A DNA stretch of 64,000 nt from Radiobacillus deserti (GCF_007301515.1 NZ_CP041666.1:2542001-2606000), one strand, 5' to 3'; numbered from the stretch's first letter, positions 52,867 through 62,344 are shown. Program-made: numbers and translations. The notes: generated from the letters alone by a model not told the origin.

Positions 52867-54147
52867 TTAGAATAGATTTTCAGCATTTAAATACCCATGT
52901 CCTTGAACATTAGGTGGTTGTCCCATGTCTTCACATGCTTGAATGAGTTGCTGTTTTACTTGATCTGGAGATAGAGTTGGTTGTTTTTGGAGGAGTTGTG
53001 CAACGACACCTGCGCATATTGGTGTGGCCATTGAAGTTCCTGATAAGGACATATAATTCGTATCCACACGGAACTGTGGATTTGTTTTATCAATATACGA
53101 CCTAGGAGAGCGTAGGGAAATAATATTTACACCTGGAGTTAGCAGGTCCGGTTTAGTTAATCCATCAATTGTTGGTCCTCGACTTGAAAAATCAGCCACT
53201 ACATCGTCCGAACGATCAACCGTATTATTATCATTTGTTGCCCCTACCGTAATGACCTTTTGACTTATTCCAGGACTTGCAATGGTTTCTGGTGATGGAC
53301 CTGAGTTACCAGCAGCTACGCAAACGACTATTCCGTTATCCCAAGCCTTGTTTACTGCTTTCACTACTGGGTCGTCTTCGGCAGATTGTGTGGCATCAGA
53401 ACCTAGTGATAACGAAAGGACATTAATATTAAAAGAAGATTTATTTTGAATACACCATTCCACACCTGATATGACGGTGGAAAGCGATCCCGACCCCATT
53501 TTATCAAGTACTTTAACCCCTATAAGGTTAGCCTCCGGTGCTGGAGCTTGATACTTTCCATTAGATGAAAGACCATTTCCTGCTGCGTCTCCTGCGCAAT
53601 GAGTACCATGACCATTATCATCATAGGCTTCTGTTCGGTTATTAATAAAATCCTTAAAGGCTATGATTCTTCCTTGTAAATCACGGTGTGGATATATTCC
53701 TGTATCAACTATTGCAATATTTACATCCTTCCCTGTCAAACCAGATTGCTTTAACTGATCGGAATGGATGGATGGAGATGCTACATCAAGTAATGTCGTC
53801 ACTTTTCTATCGTAATGAATTTTTTTAATATTGGAGGAGTTTCTTAGTAAATGCTCAATCTTTTCTACGGATACCTTAGTAGAACAACAAGAAATGGAAG
53901 GAAACTCTGACCGTGTTTTACATCTCACACTTTTCATATCACCAAGTCCAAAGTCGAACGTCCCATCCTCGAACTCTATTATTACTGGTAGCCGCTTTGT
54001 TTTTTTCCTTAAACGTTCGAATGGCCGGTGTAAAAAACATGGAACTCTCCGAAATGGTTGATAGAATCGAACGAGCTCTTGACGGATGTCCCGATCAACC
54101 TTATCTCCCATTTCACGAACAAGCTGAATTACCGAGTAACCAAACAT
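52867..54147 (-). CDS. aprX: Subtilisin-like serine protease AprX
   Basis: 426 residues, S8 family. The triad is present: Asp in AIVDTGIYPHRDL, His in DNGHGTHCAGDAAG, Ser in SLSGTSMATPICAG. The N-terminal 130 residues form a propeptide-like region with no signal peptide, as in B. subtilis AprX (442 aa), an intracellular or late-stationary-phase protease. Single gene, convergent with the thiC operon. Length and catalytic residues are intact. Confidence 0.9.
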   Translation of the reverse strand: MFGYSVIQLVREMGDKVDRDIRQELVRFYQPFRRVPCFLHRPFERLRKKTKRLPVIIEFEDGTFDFGLGDMKSVRCKTRSEFPSISCCSTKVSVEKIEHLLRNSSNIKKIHYDRKVTTLLDVASPSIHSDQLKQSGLTGKDVNIAIVDTGIYPHRDLQGRIIAFKDFINNRTEAYDDNGHGTHCAGDAAGNGLSSNGKYQAPAPEANLIGVKVLDKMGSGSLSTVISGVEWCIQNKSSFNINVLSLSLGSDATQSAEDDPVVKAVNKAWDNGIVVCVAAGNSGPSPETIASPGISQKVITVGATNDNNTVDRSDDVVADFSSRGPTIDGLTKPDLLTPGVNIISLRSPRSYIDKTNPQFRVDTNYMSLSGTSMATPICAGVVAQLLQKQPTLSPDQVKQQLIQACEDMGQPPNVQGHGYLNAENLF

Positions 54148-54257
54148 AAACTCTCATTCCTTTCTTGAAATTTCGTACAAGATATCTTACGAAACTTTCA
54201 GAAAAGTGAATGATGAATACGTTCAGAATCTAGTAAAAAGGGCAAGATACTATAAAA

Positions 54258-55601
54258 TCATTCTATTACTCCTAGAATTCGATTTAGGTTATCAATGGCA
54301 GCTGTAATCATTCTTCCATACAAATCTAAGATGGATTGACCATAGTTGGTTCCCGGTACAGCCCATTTTCCATTTAACTCCGTCCATGTTGACGCTGATC
54401 CCCTCTGAACTAAGTCAAAGCGTGGATCAACAAGATCGTATTTCCCTGGTAACGAGTTCGTAGATGCATAAGCATATAAATGTTGTATATGAGCAAGAAC
54501 ACCTTCTTCCGGTGTAGCGAAGCTTGCTCCAGGATTATCAGGTCCTGTTGCACCTAGCCCGCAGAAGTTGTTTTGACTTGAATGGACAATACCAGTAAAC
54601 CGAAGAAAATCCGTCTCATGCATAGCCTGAGCAAACGCAATATCCCCGCGAATTCCATAATACGTTCCCAATGCATGATAATATTGAGCAATTTCTATTG
54701 CTTGGGGATTTATTGTTTTTACATACTCGTTCATCTGTACTGGTGATAGGAAAGTCTGACCCAGTATCGAATAGCCAGAAGTCTGAACTTGGTTTGTATT
54801 GCTGTTTTCGGTAATGATATAGGCATCTTGAATCCCTGCATGCTGCACCTCTACTAAACGTTTCTCTGCGTTTTCTCGAATTGAAAAGGCACCAGCTTGG
54901 ACTCTATACCATGTCTCGCCAGAAATCACAACCGTGTTTACAATGGATTCTATTCCTTTGGATTCCAAGAGTGTGGAACGAGAATCGGCATTGTCTTTCG
55001 ACTTGAAAGCGCCAGCAATTACTTTATACACTACTCCTACATTCTCATCTGGTTTTCTCTTAAGGGAAAATGCCTTTTCTAAACCATTAACATGTCCTTG
55101 GGCAACTCTTTGACGCCATGATGGATCCTTCATTAGCGCAGCATCATGGCTATTGTCAATGAACCCATTCTCTGTTAATAGTGCAGGCATTACGGTTTCC
55201 CTTAACACATGAAAATTTGCCTGTTTTTGTCCTCGGTCTTGGAGTTGATTGACTTGTGTCACTTCCGAGTGAATGATATCTTGATAGCCTGCTGTAGGAG
55301 AAGAACTAGATAAGTTACTATGAATATAGTCTTCATATCCTTGAGCAGTTCCATTGAATGCATTACAATGAATGGATAAAAAATAGTCGGCTCCCCAGCT
55401 ATTTGCTTGGTCAGTTCGTTGACTTAAACTTACTGTCGAGTCATTCGTACGACTCATATTCACTTGCACATTTTCATAGTCATTTAGTAATATGGAACGA
55501 ATCCTCAAAGCAATATCTAACACAATGTCTTTCTCTTGTATTCCGTTCCCTAAAGCACCTGGATCTGAACCTCCATGACCCGGATCTAAATAAAGTTTCA
55601 T
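54258..55601 (-). CDS. N-acetylmuramoyl-L-alanine amidase with SPOR and glucosaminidase-like domains
   Basis: 447 residues in three parts. Amidase_3 (1-185): zinc-binding LDPGHGGSDPGALG and LSIHCNAF, catalytic Glu in LLTENGFID. SPOR-type (about 190-265): YKVIAGAFKSKDNADSR, WYRVQAGAFSIRENAEK. C-terminal glucosaminidase-like part (about 300-440): GDIAFAQAMHETDFLRF. No signal peptide, like CwlC, which lyses the mother cell at the end of sporulation. It cuts both the stem peptide and possibly the glycan. Single gene. Confidence 0.85.
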   Translation of the reverse strand: MKLYLDPGHGGSDPGALGNGIQEKDIVLDIALRIRSILLNDYENVQVNMSRTNDSTVSLSQRTDQANSWGADYFLSIHCNAFNGTAQGYEDYIHSNLSSSSPTAGYQDIIHSEVTQVNQLQDRGQKQANFHVLRETVMPALLTENGFIDNSHDAALMKDPSWRQRVAQGHVNGLEKAFSLKRKPDENVGVVYKVIAGAFKSKDNADSRSTLLESKGIESIVNTVVISGETWYRVQAGAFSIRENAEKRLVEVQHAGIQDAYIITENSNTNQVQTSGYSILGQTFLSPVQMNEYVKTINPQAIEIAQYYHALGTYYGIRGDIAFAQAMHETDFLRFTGIVHSSQNNFCGLGATGPDNPGASFATPEEGVLAHIQHLYAYASTNSLPGKYDLVDPRFDLVQRGSASTWTELNGKWAVPGTNYGQSILDLYGRMITAAIDNLNRILGVIE

Positions 55602-55946
55602 TCAACTTCCTCCATTCTATTAAATCATTACTTACCTTAATATAGTATGGATTTTCCGATGCATGGATTAGATAAAAGTAATGAAAGTTACTTCTTTTGG
55701 CTAGTACCCTATTAGAAAAATAGAATCGCCTCGCCCTAATAGAGCAATATCTTAATAATACGCATTGATAAAAAGGCGGAAGGGCTCTTTTACCTCTATC
55801 AAATACTGGTTTTTGTACTAATAAAGAGTCACTAAAATCATGATTTCCTATAAAAAACCTTAAAAGTCAGAGTCAAACATCCGACTTTTAAGGTTTAGTA
55901 CCACTATGCACTTAATTGTTTAAGTATTTTACAAATGGTAATTCAT
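55602..55946. other. Non-coding spacer holding one bidirectional terminator
   Basis: No open frame with a ribosome site is seen. The left half carries the promoter area of the amidase gene; the right half contains the terminator hairpin listed separately. Confidence 0.5.
55855..55896. terminator. Long bidirectional terminator hairpin
   Basis: AAACCTTAAAAGTC (55855-55868) pairs exactly with GACTTTTAAGGTTT (55883-55896). It lies 51 bp past the YneR-like stop on the minus strand, with TTTTTTA following on that side. Confidence 0.8.
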
Positions 55947-56243
55947 TTAAGGCTTTATATACCTATATTCCACCTCATCCTTTGCCTCGTCATAATCTAC
56001 ATACAAATTATAGTCATCAAAAAACCATACGTCTGTCTCATTCACAAAAAAAGTAATACCATCAGAAACCGTATGAGCGGCCGCTTCCTTCGAATCACTA
56101 TCTATTGTAAAAGCAAGTCCATACCCTTCTCGAATGGGACTTGTTCCATATATTTGTGTAAAAAACCGTACTTTATCCCCATTTTCTAAACCAACTTCCT
56201 CTTGAAACCAACGTAAAGCTTTTTCACTGACCTCTATTTTCAT
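55947..56243 (-). CDS. HesB/YneR-like protein
   Basis: 98 residues, HesB-like fold: MKIEVSEKALRWFQEEVGL, YGTSPIREGYGLAFTID, FFVNETDVWFFDDYNLYVDY. The typical C-terminal CxC of iron-sulfur carriers is missing, as in YneR-type proteins of Bacilli, so an Fe-S carrier role is doubtful. Upstream ribosome site AGGAGGG. The methyltransferase gene upstream ends 30 bp away. Confidence 0.82.
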   Translation of the reverse strand: MKIEVSEKALRWFQEEVGLENGDKVRFFTQIYGTSPIREGYGLAFTIDSDSKEAAAHTVSDGITFFVNETDVWFFDDYNLYVDYDEAKDEVEYRYIKP

Positions 56244-56273
56244 CTAAAAACCCTCCTTTTACATGCCACAAAA

Positions 56274-56870
56274 TTATTTGATACTACTAGCTATAAACAT
56301 AGAGGCATCTTGTTTCATAAAAATACGCTCTCCATGATGGAATGTCTTAATCTCCGTACCTTTAAAACCAACTTCGGATAATCTTTCTTTCAGTTCTTCA
56401 TGGGAAAAACCATTATGCACTTTCGGGTGATTGATTTTATCGTTTTTATCAAAATCTACAATGATTAGCTTTCCATCTTCATGTAAGATGTTAAACAATT
56501 CCTGTAAAATCTGCTTCGTATCTGGAATGTGAAGAAGGACTAAGGACATGAACACGATATCTGCTTTAAGTTCAGGAGTTTCTTGAGTAAAATCTGAATA
56601 ACGTACGGCTGCATTAGTAATTCCGTTGTTCTCAATTTTCGCTTTCGCAACCTCCAGCATTTGTTTTGAGGAATCCACCAACACAATAGAATCTACTAAA
56701 TCTATCAGTTTTAAACTAACCAAACCAGTACCGCTCCCATAATCGATAAGAGATTTTGATTTACTGTTTTGTAATTCTGACCTTACTTCATCCACTATAA
56801 CTTTAGCTAATTTTTTTCTTTCTTCGGTATCGTATTTTTGGGCCATTTGTTCAAAAACATTATGTTCCAT
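56274..56870 (-). CDS. Class I SAM-dependent methyltransferase
   Basis: 198 residues with motif I SLIDYGSGTGLVSLKLID, motif II VLVDSSKQMLEVAKAKI and motif III DIVFMSLVLLHIPDT. A YrrT/UbiE-type soluble enzyme; acceptor unknown. GGGAGGGTACAT precedes the ATG. Likely cotranscribed with the YneR-like gene. Confidence 0.88.
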   Translation of the reverse strand: MEHNVFEQMAQKYDTEERKKLAKVIVDEVRSELQNSKSKSLIDYGSGTGLVSLKLIDLVDSIVLVDSSKQMLEVAKAKIENNGITNAAVRYSDFTQETPELKADIVFMSLVLLHIPDTKQILQELFNILHEDGKLIIVDFDKNDKINHPKVHNGFSHEELKERLSEVGFKGTEIKTFHHGERIFMKQDASMFIASSIK

Positions 56871-57068
56871 ATGTACCCTCCCATTTATTTGAATGGATGA
56901 ATCGAAACGATTACGTATAAACGTTTCTCCCTTTATCTTATAGGACTCCTTCTCTCACACCAAGCTTTCTGCTTACATTTCAATTTTGCTTTTACGCCCA
57001 ACCTATTAGCAATGCTGAAACTTTTCATGACTTTCTTCCGTATATAAAGAAGGAGAGGAGTCGAACTT

Positions 57069-58769
57069 ATGAAAAAATGGACGATAGTATTGGCATTAGT
57101 TTTTTCTATTTTATTATTCATACCTACTAAAGTATTAGCTGTTGATTATACAATCGAACATACAAAGATTGATGCTTTCCTACAAGAAAACGGAGACGTT
57201 CAAGTGAAGGAACAACACACCTACCAATTTGACGGAGATTTTAATGGCATCACTCGTACGCTAATCCCTAAAGAACATAGTCTCATTGAAAACGTTCAGG
57301 CATTTGAAAATAACCAATCATTAAAAATAAAGCAAGAGGAAAACCTTTATAAAATTTATCGTGGTGGATCTGACGAAACAATCACCATCGATCTTTCTTA
57401 TACAATTGACAACGGAATGGAAATATATACAGATTTAGGACAGTTTTATTGGCCATTTTTCGATAGCAGTAATGAATCTACGTATGAAAATATGGACATT
57501 TATATTCATCCACCCCAATCAACTGACGACGTACTTGCAATTGGGTACGATGAAGCAGAAGGCACAGTTCAATCGACAAAGGATGGCATGGTTCACTTTG
57601 CCCTAGGAGAAGTGGAAAGCGAGGAAAACGGAGACATTAGAGTCGCCTATGATGCAACCTTATTTCCAAGCGCCACCGTTATCGAAGGGAAAACAATTCG
57701 GGATGATATAACAGCAGAGATTGAGGCCTATGAGAAAAAAATGGCCGCGTACGAGAATAGGCAAGACTTTCTAAGAGGGTTTGCACCTTATGTGGTTGGA
57801 GCGTTCGCTGTTTCTTTATTGATTTTACTTATTACAGCTTGGAGAAAAAGACGAGCGATATTATGGGAGGTAGCGCGTAACTCTATACAACATTCTCGTC
57901 TACCAAACCAAGAAATGAGTTTACCAGCGACTATACTTTATATGAAAAGTATGGCTGCAAATGGAGACTTGCTTTCAGCAGCATTACTAGATTTAGTCCG
58001 GAAAGGATTGGTGGAACGAAAAAATGAGCGTGAATTTGTAGTAGTGAACCATTCCACCGATTATCACCACGAAGAACTGTTCATTCAATGGCTTTTTTAT
58101 AAGATCGGGAAAGACGGAAGGTTCTCACTTGATACCCTTGAAACGTACACAAAGGATAAAAAAAATCACCAATCCTATCATGATCATTTCTCGAAATGGT
58201 ATAAAGCAATAAAAGCGGAAATAAAAGAGCACTCATTGGTAGATCAGAAAGTCACCTTACGTTGGACCGTAGCTTTAGGGAGTTTACTGCTTATTGCATT
58301 CACCATTCTCTTTGGTGTACACGACTTATTCATGTGGATGTTCTTTTCGATATTGCTAAGTGGTTTCTTATTCATCTTTGCTTTGATATATCAGCCTCGA
58401 ACATTAAAAGGAGCTAGAATCAAATATTATTGGGATCAGTTCAGTTCTCATTACCATAACATGGACACGAAGCAATGGAATGAATGGATGACGGATGAAC
58501 AAATGCAAGCAGTCATTTATGCCATTGGTACAAACAATAAGGGGATGCTGAAGAAAAATGAAACACTATTGCACAATATTCCTACTGCAAACGACGGGTT
58601 TCATTCTACTTCAAACAACGACATTATTTTTCTAATGTTAATCGCGAGCACCATTTCAAGCAACTTCCAGGAAGCCGATAATACAGTGTCAGCGGCAACC
58701 GGAGGAAGTTCTGTTTCCGGTGGAGGTGCCGGCGTTGGAGGTGGCGGAGGCGGCTCTGGCGCATTTTAG
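57069..58769 (+). CDS. DUF2207 membrane protein with Gly-rich C-terminus
   Basis: 566 residues. Signal peptide (WTIVLALVFSILLFIPTKVLA), a beta-rich extracellular DUF2207 domain (NGDVQVKEQHTYQFDGDFNG, GQFYWPFFD), a membrane helix at about 240, a cytoplasmic region, and two further helices near 400-440. The tail is almost pure glycine (GAGVGGGGGGSGAF), typical of the YciQ-like family. AGGAGAGGAG precedes the ATG. Function unknown; a scaffold or envelope role is inferred. Confidence 0.85.
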   Translation: MKKWTIVLALVFSILLFIPTKVLAVDYTIEHTKIDAFLQENGDVQVKEQHTYQFDGDFNGITRTLIPKEHSLIENVQAFENNQSLKIKQEENLYKIYRGGSDETITIDLSYTIDNGMEIYTDLGQFYWPFFDSSNESTYENMDIYIHPPQSTDDVLAIGYDEAEGTVQSTKDGMVHFALGEVESEENGDIRVAYDATLFPSATVIEGKTIRDDITAEIEAYEKKMAAYENRQDFLRGFAPYVVGAFAVSLLILLITAWRKRRAILWEVARNSIQHSRLPNQEMSLPATILYMKSMAANGDLLSAALLDLVRKGLVERKNEREFVVVNHSTDYHHEELFIQWLFYKIGKDGRFSLDTLETYTKDKKNHQSYHDHFSKWYKAIKAEIKEHSLVDQKVTLRWTVALGSLLLIAFTILFGVHDLFMWMFFSILLSGFLFIFALIYQPRTLKGARIKYYWDQFSSHYHNMDTKQWNEWMTDEQMQAVIYAIGTNNKGMLKKNETLLHNIPTANDGFHSTSNNDIIFLMLIASTISSNFQEADNTVSAATGGSSVSGGGAGVGGGGGGSGAF

Positions 58770-58827
58770 ATGGGATTGAAGAAGCTCTTCACTCAATGTT
58801 TGAACGTGAAAATACTACTTTAATAAT

Positions 58828-58867
58828 AAAGGAACGAGGAATAATAATTCCTACGTTCCTTTTTTTT
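58828..58867 (+). terminator. Terminator after the DUF2207 gene
   Basis: AGGAACG (58830-58836) pairs with CGTTCCT (58854-58860), plus GGAAT/ATTCC inside, followed by T8. Confidence 0.85.
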
Positions 58868-58881
58868 GCACGTTGAAAAGA

Positions 58882-59208
58882 CTAACTTGGAATATACCGT
58901 TCAAAATTATAGTAAGAGTATAGTCTATACCCAATCGGTACGATAGCTAATAGGGATAGCCATTTTAAAGAACCTTCCGCAATCACTATCCAGCCAATAG
59001 CTATAATGATTGCAAGAAAAAATAGTACATTACCAGAAAAACCATTCAATGGTTGGTTGTCTAAAAAAAGTGTTTTAATACCTTTTAAGTCCTTCGTATA
59101 ACAATCTTCATGATACGGAATAACCTCAAATAATAATGTTGAGGTTACCAAATCATCTCTTACCTTAATTTCTTTTAAACACTTATCGCAATAGATAGTC
59201 TTTGACAT
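58882..59208 (-). CDS. Membrane protein with N-terminal zinc-ribbon-like site
   Basis: 108 residues. YCDKCLKEI and a later HEDCYTK could bind zinc at the N-terminus; two membrane helices follow in the second half (VLFFLAIIIAIGWIVIAEG, LSLLAIVPIGYRLYS). Weakly similar to small Bacillus membrane proteins; not recognised. GGGGAGAG precedes the ATG. Confidence 0.58.
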   Translation of the reverse strand: MSKTIYCDKCLKEIKVRDDLVTSTLLFEVIPYHEDCYTKDLKGIKTLFLDNQPLNGFSGNVLFFLAIIIAIGWIVIAEGSLKWLSLLAIVPIGYRLYSYYNFERYIPS

Positions 59209-59231
59209 TAGTCTCTCCCCTTTATTTACTC

Positions 59232-60074
59232 CTATAATGTTAGATGACTCACCCTGTTAGGATTGTAATCTTGCAACCATTTTTCAGACTCATTGATCAT
59301 CCATTCCCCCATTTCATTTAAAAACTCAAGAATAACAGTCGTATCCATGGTCGGATTAATCGCATAATGAACGGCTTTTTTCATGTTAAGCTCCTGCTCT
59401 GGATAATGTTTAGAAAATAATCTATATGCCGGGTATAAGTCTCTTGTGTATTTGTTTTCTTTCTCTATTACAAGTGCTAGCCCTGCCCGGACAATGATTT
59501 TCATAATCCATCCACAACAATCCAGAATATCTTCCTTGTCTTCATTCCCTTCAAGATCATCCTTTGCTTGTTGAATTTGTTTTTTCAAGTTCACAAGATG
59601 ATCGTTACCAACTGTTTTATCCGCTTTATAATCAGGTAATTGTAAACTTACATTTTCTCCATACACACAAACGCTATGAGTTTTAATCATAAATGGTATG
59701 ATAGAAAAATGACTGGTTTCTAATATATCTTTCAAGCAATAGAAACTAAACTCCACTCCATTTACATCCGGATACTTTATGTTTAATTCTCGTTCCGTTT
59801 TATCTACCCATGTTAATTCCATTCTACTTATCTTTTTATTTGTGATTGCAATTGTATCTAAGTCTGATACACCCTTTATGCCTAATCCGCGGGGTATTGA
59901 CCCCCTAATATAGACACTATGTAAATCAGAGCCTAAATGCTTTCGGTAACCTTCTATCACATCTTCTACTAGATTATAGAATTCCGTTTTAATATTCTTT
60001 TTGCTGGAGTCGTTTATTAGGAAACCATTCGTATCCGTTGAACAAAAACGACCAATATTTTTAATATGAGGCAA
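59232..60074 (-). CDS. Nucleotidyltransferase-fold protein
   Basis: 280 residues with the polymerase-beta-like site RGSIPRGLGIKGVSDLDTIA (GS...DxD) and a helical C-terminal half. Similar to but distinct from the AadA-like protein at 27125. It may be an antibiotic nucleotidyltransferase or a toxin-like MNT enzyme; no HEPN partner gene is nearby. GGAGAGATACG precedes the ATG. Single gene. Confidence 0.72.
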   Translation of the reverse strand: MPHIKNIGRFCSTDTNGFLINDSSKKNIKTEFYNLVEDVIEGYRKHLGSDLHSVYIRGSIPRGLGIKGVSDLDTIAITNKKISRMELTWVDKTERELNIKYPDVNGVEFSFYCLKDILETSHFSIIPFMIKTHSVCVYGENVSLQLPDYKADKTVGNDHLVNLKKQIQQAKDDLEGNEDKEDILDCCGWIMKIIVRAGLALVIEKENKYTRDLYPAYRLFSKHYPEQELNMKKAVHYAINPTMDTTVILEFLNEMGEWMINESEKWLQDYNPNRVSHLTL

Positions 60075-60117
60075 CGTATCTCTCCTTTTGGCTTTCCATT
60101 ACTACAATTTTGTATGT

Positions 60118-60385
60118 CTAACCAGAAAATGCAGTAGAAAATCGCCATTTTTCGTTCTGATGGGGAGTGAACTCTAGAATACATTTCGAACCCAAATGAA
60201 CCAACTTGATCATATTCGGAATTGCTTATCCATTCATACAACTCGTCATAAGCAGTACCAGCGCGATCAATATCTCCATTGTATTCTAAAACGGCATAGG
60301 TCCCTTTTTAACCTTTTTACATACAATGAAATCTTGATTCTTAAGTAGTCCGAATTCTATATTTCTCCTCGTTAGAATAAAGAAT
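60118..60385 (-). pseudogene. GyrI-like effector domain, degraded
   Basis: The pieces NIEFGLLKNQDFIVCKKVKK (from about 60385), then GTYAVLEYNGDIDRAGTAYD and ELYEWISNSEYDQVGSFGFE (about 60305-60190) form the C-terminal part of a GyrI-like domain (AraC effector type). One base is missing between them and another shift near 60140 gives the end FSTAFSG. No start codon is evident, and the DNA-binding part is absent. Remnant of an AraC or MerR-like regulator. Confidence 0.55.
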
Positions 60386-60447
60386 TCAACAAAAATGCGC
60401 CAATCCCTTCATGGATTGACGCGCTGATTCTAGCTTAATAGATTTTC

Positions 60448-61359
60448 CTAGCTTATTTTTTTATATTCAACAACATTTGTACGTTTTCCCTTAAACTGTG
60501 TCGTAACCAATACACCACAAATTACTAGAAAAGAACCGAATACTTTCATTAAACTTAATGTCTCACCTAACCAGAAATAAGACCCTATCATGGTTACGAC
60601 AGGCAAAAAGTTCAAGAATAAGGAAGCTTTTGCTGGAGTAAGTAATTCAACGGCACGGTTATAAAACACTAATGCGATGAAGGATGGAAATATCCCTAGA
60701 TACATGAAGGAAACGAGATGATTAGGAAAACTAAATGTAGGAATTCCTAACATAAACCATTCTATTAGAACAATAGGACATAATAGAATCACCGAAATCC
60801 CAGTCATAACGAAAAGGGAAGCAAAGGAAGGAAATAAATGCATGTACTTTTTTACGTAAATAGAATAAATCGCCCAGGACAAAATAGCTCCGATCATGAT
60901 ACCATCCCCAATATTCCAGTCTATCGAAGCTAATTCAGTAATCCTTCCGTTCATTACGACCCATATAGCTCCTATAAAAGACACTATAATCCCAATCCAT
61001 TGACTTCCATTCAGTCTTTCTTTTAAAAAAGTAATGCTTAAGATGACCGTCATAACTGGAATAACCGTTTCTAATACAGATACGTTTGTAGCCGTCGTAA
61101 ATTGCAATGCACCATAAATAAATGTATTAAAAAACGTGACTCCAGTAACAGTCATAATAAATAAAGGGCCTTTATGCTCCAAAAATGAAAAGCGATACCT
61201 CCATGCAGATTTAGCCGCTATAGGAATCAAAATAACAAAAGCGATGATTAATCGAATACACGCAATTGTAAAAGGAGGCAAGTCACTTATCATCTTACCA
61301 ACAAGTATGTTTCCTGCGTAAAAAATAACGACAAAAACCATTAATAGATATGGGTAAAT
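60448..61359 (-). CDS. EamA-family (DMT) transporter
   Basis: About 303 residues, ten membrane helices in two EamA halves (YAGNILVGKMISDLPPFTIAC; ISWAIYSIYVKKYMHLFPSF-like LSWAIYSIYVKKY). AAAGGAGG lies 7 nt before an ATT at 61359, which is in frame and gives MYPYLLMVFVVIF, a natural start for this family; the first ATG (61341) is 25 nt away from that site. Probably exports amino acids or other metabolites. Single gene. Confidence 0.82.
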   Translation of the reverse strand: MYPYLLMVFVVIFYAGNILVGKMISDLPPFTIACIRLIIAFVILIPIAAKSAWRYRFSFLEHKGPLFIMTVTGVTFFNTFIYGALQFTTATNVSVLETVIPVMTVILSITFLKERLNGSQWIGIIVSFIGAIWVVMNGRITELASIDWNIGDGIMIGAILSWAIYSIYVKKYMHLFPSFASLFVMTGISVILLCPIVLIEWFMLGIPTFSFPNHLVSFMYLGIFPSFIALVFYNRAVELLTPAKASLFLNFLPVVTMIGSYFWLGETLSLMKVFGSFLVICGVLVTTQFKGKRTNVVEYKKIS

Positions 61360-61480
61360 ACGAAGACCTCCTTTATATTTTCAATCCAATTTTTAGTCAC
61401 TGGTTAGCATGTTAACATGTATCCGATTCATATGAAATGTATTTTACTTTCGTCCATTCCATTATAAAGAGGAAAAAACA

Positions 61481-61512
61481 AAAAAGGGGATGCCCAATTA
61501 TTCGGACATCCT
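61481..61512 (-). terminator. Terminator after the 43-codon gene
   Basis: GGATG(T)CC and GG(G)CATCC form a stem (61488-61511) followed on the minus strand by CCTTTTTTG. Just past the stop at 61555. Confidence 0.65.
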
Positions 61513-61554
61513 TCTAACAAGTTTCTCTAAAATCAGATTACTAAATAAACAAAC

Positions 61555-61686
61555 CTAATAACGCTTTTGTTTATTTCTAGAAGAATCTGCCTTCTCTCTC
61601 CCCGTTTCCCTTACCGTTGTTCCTTGCCCTTTTGTTTCAGATGAACCTAAACCATTTACTGCTGGATTCGATTTTCTTTTTGGCAT
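61555..61686 (-). CDS. Small very basic protein (43 aa)
   Basis: GGAGGTG lies 7 nt before ATG 61686. MPKRKSNPAVNGLGSSETKG is followed by a Lys/Arg-rich tail (SSRNKQKRY). No helix of membrane type. The composition is close to small acid-soluble spore proteins of Bacilli, but I can name no single family. Confidence 0.6.
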   Translation of the reverse strand: MPKRKSNPAVNGLGSSETKGQGTTVRETGREKADSSRNKQKRY

Positions 61687-61866
61687 TGTTTTCACCTCCA
61701 AGCTTAGTATTCCTAAGACATAAATTGTTATGTTATTTCATCTTTTTTGAAAAATGGATAAACATTATTGTTCTAAATCAAAGACTCATATAATTTCTCA
61801 GTAGGTCCATAAAAGAAGGGAAGTGCCTGTTTATGTAGAAACTATACATGTAAAGGAGTGATTAAA

Positions 61867-62344
61867 ATGGTAGAAACAACTGAAATGGAGAAGAAAATTA
61901 TTGAACTTGATGAACTTAAATTAGTTGGCTTTCGAGTATTATGTCCTGGTGATCAATACATAACAGAAATTCCAAAAGCCTCACAAAAGCTTAGCGAACG
62001 TATCAAGGAAATTAAACAGGTGGTAAATCCCTCACTGCAATATGGAGCCTTTGTAGTAGAAAATCAAACGGCTGAAGATGATGGGTATTGGGTTTCTGTT
62101 CAAGTGGAGGAAGTATGAAGATATTCCCACTGACATGGTAACATTGACAGTCCCCTCGCAAAGATATGCTGTACTAAGGCATAAAGGTGCCAATCATCGA
62201 ATTATGAATTCATATGAAGAATTACATAAATGGATGGAGCAAAACAACTGCTTAAGACTAAAAGAAAAATGGCATATAGAAAAGTATTACCGTTGGAATG
62301 ATATCGAACATTTAGATATGGACTTGTTAGATACGATTCAATAA
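61867..62344 (+). pseudogene. GyrI-like effector-binding protein, frameshifted
   Basis: ATG 61867 follows AAAGGAGTG. The first frame reads IIELDELKLVGFRVLCPGDQ and ends after VQVEEV at 62118. The next frame continues at once with YEDIPTDMVTLTVPSQRYAV and closes at 62344 with EHLDMDLLDTIQ. Removing one base near 62112-62117 restores about 158 residues. A stand-alone GyrI-like domain like that at 38120, predicted to bind small molecules. Confidence 0.75.
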
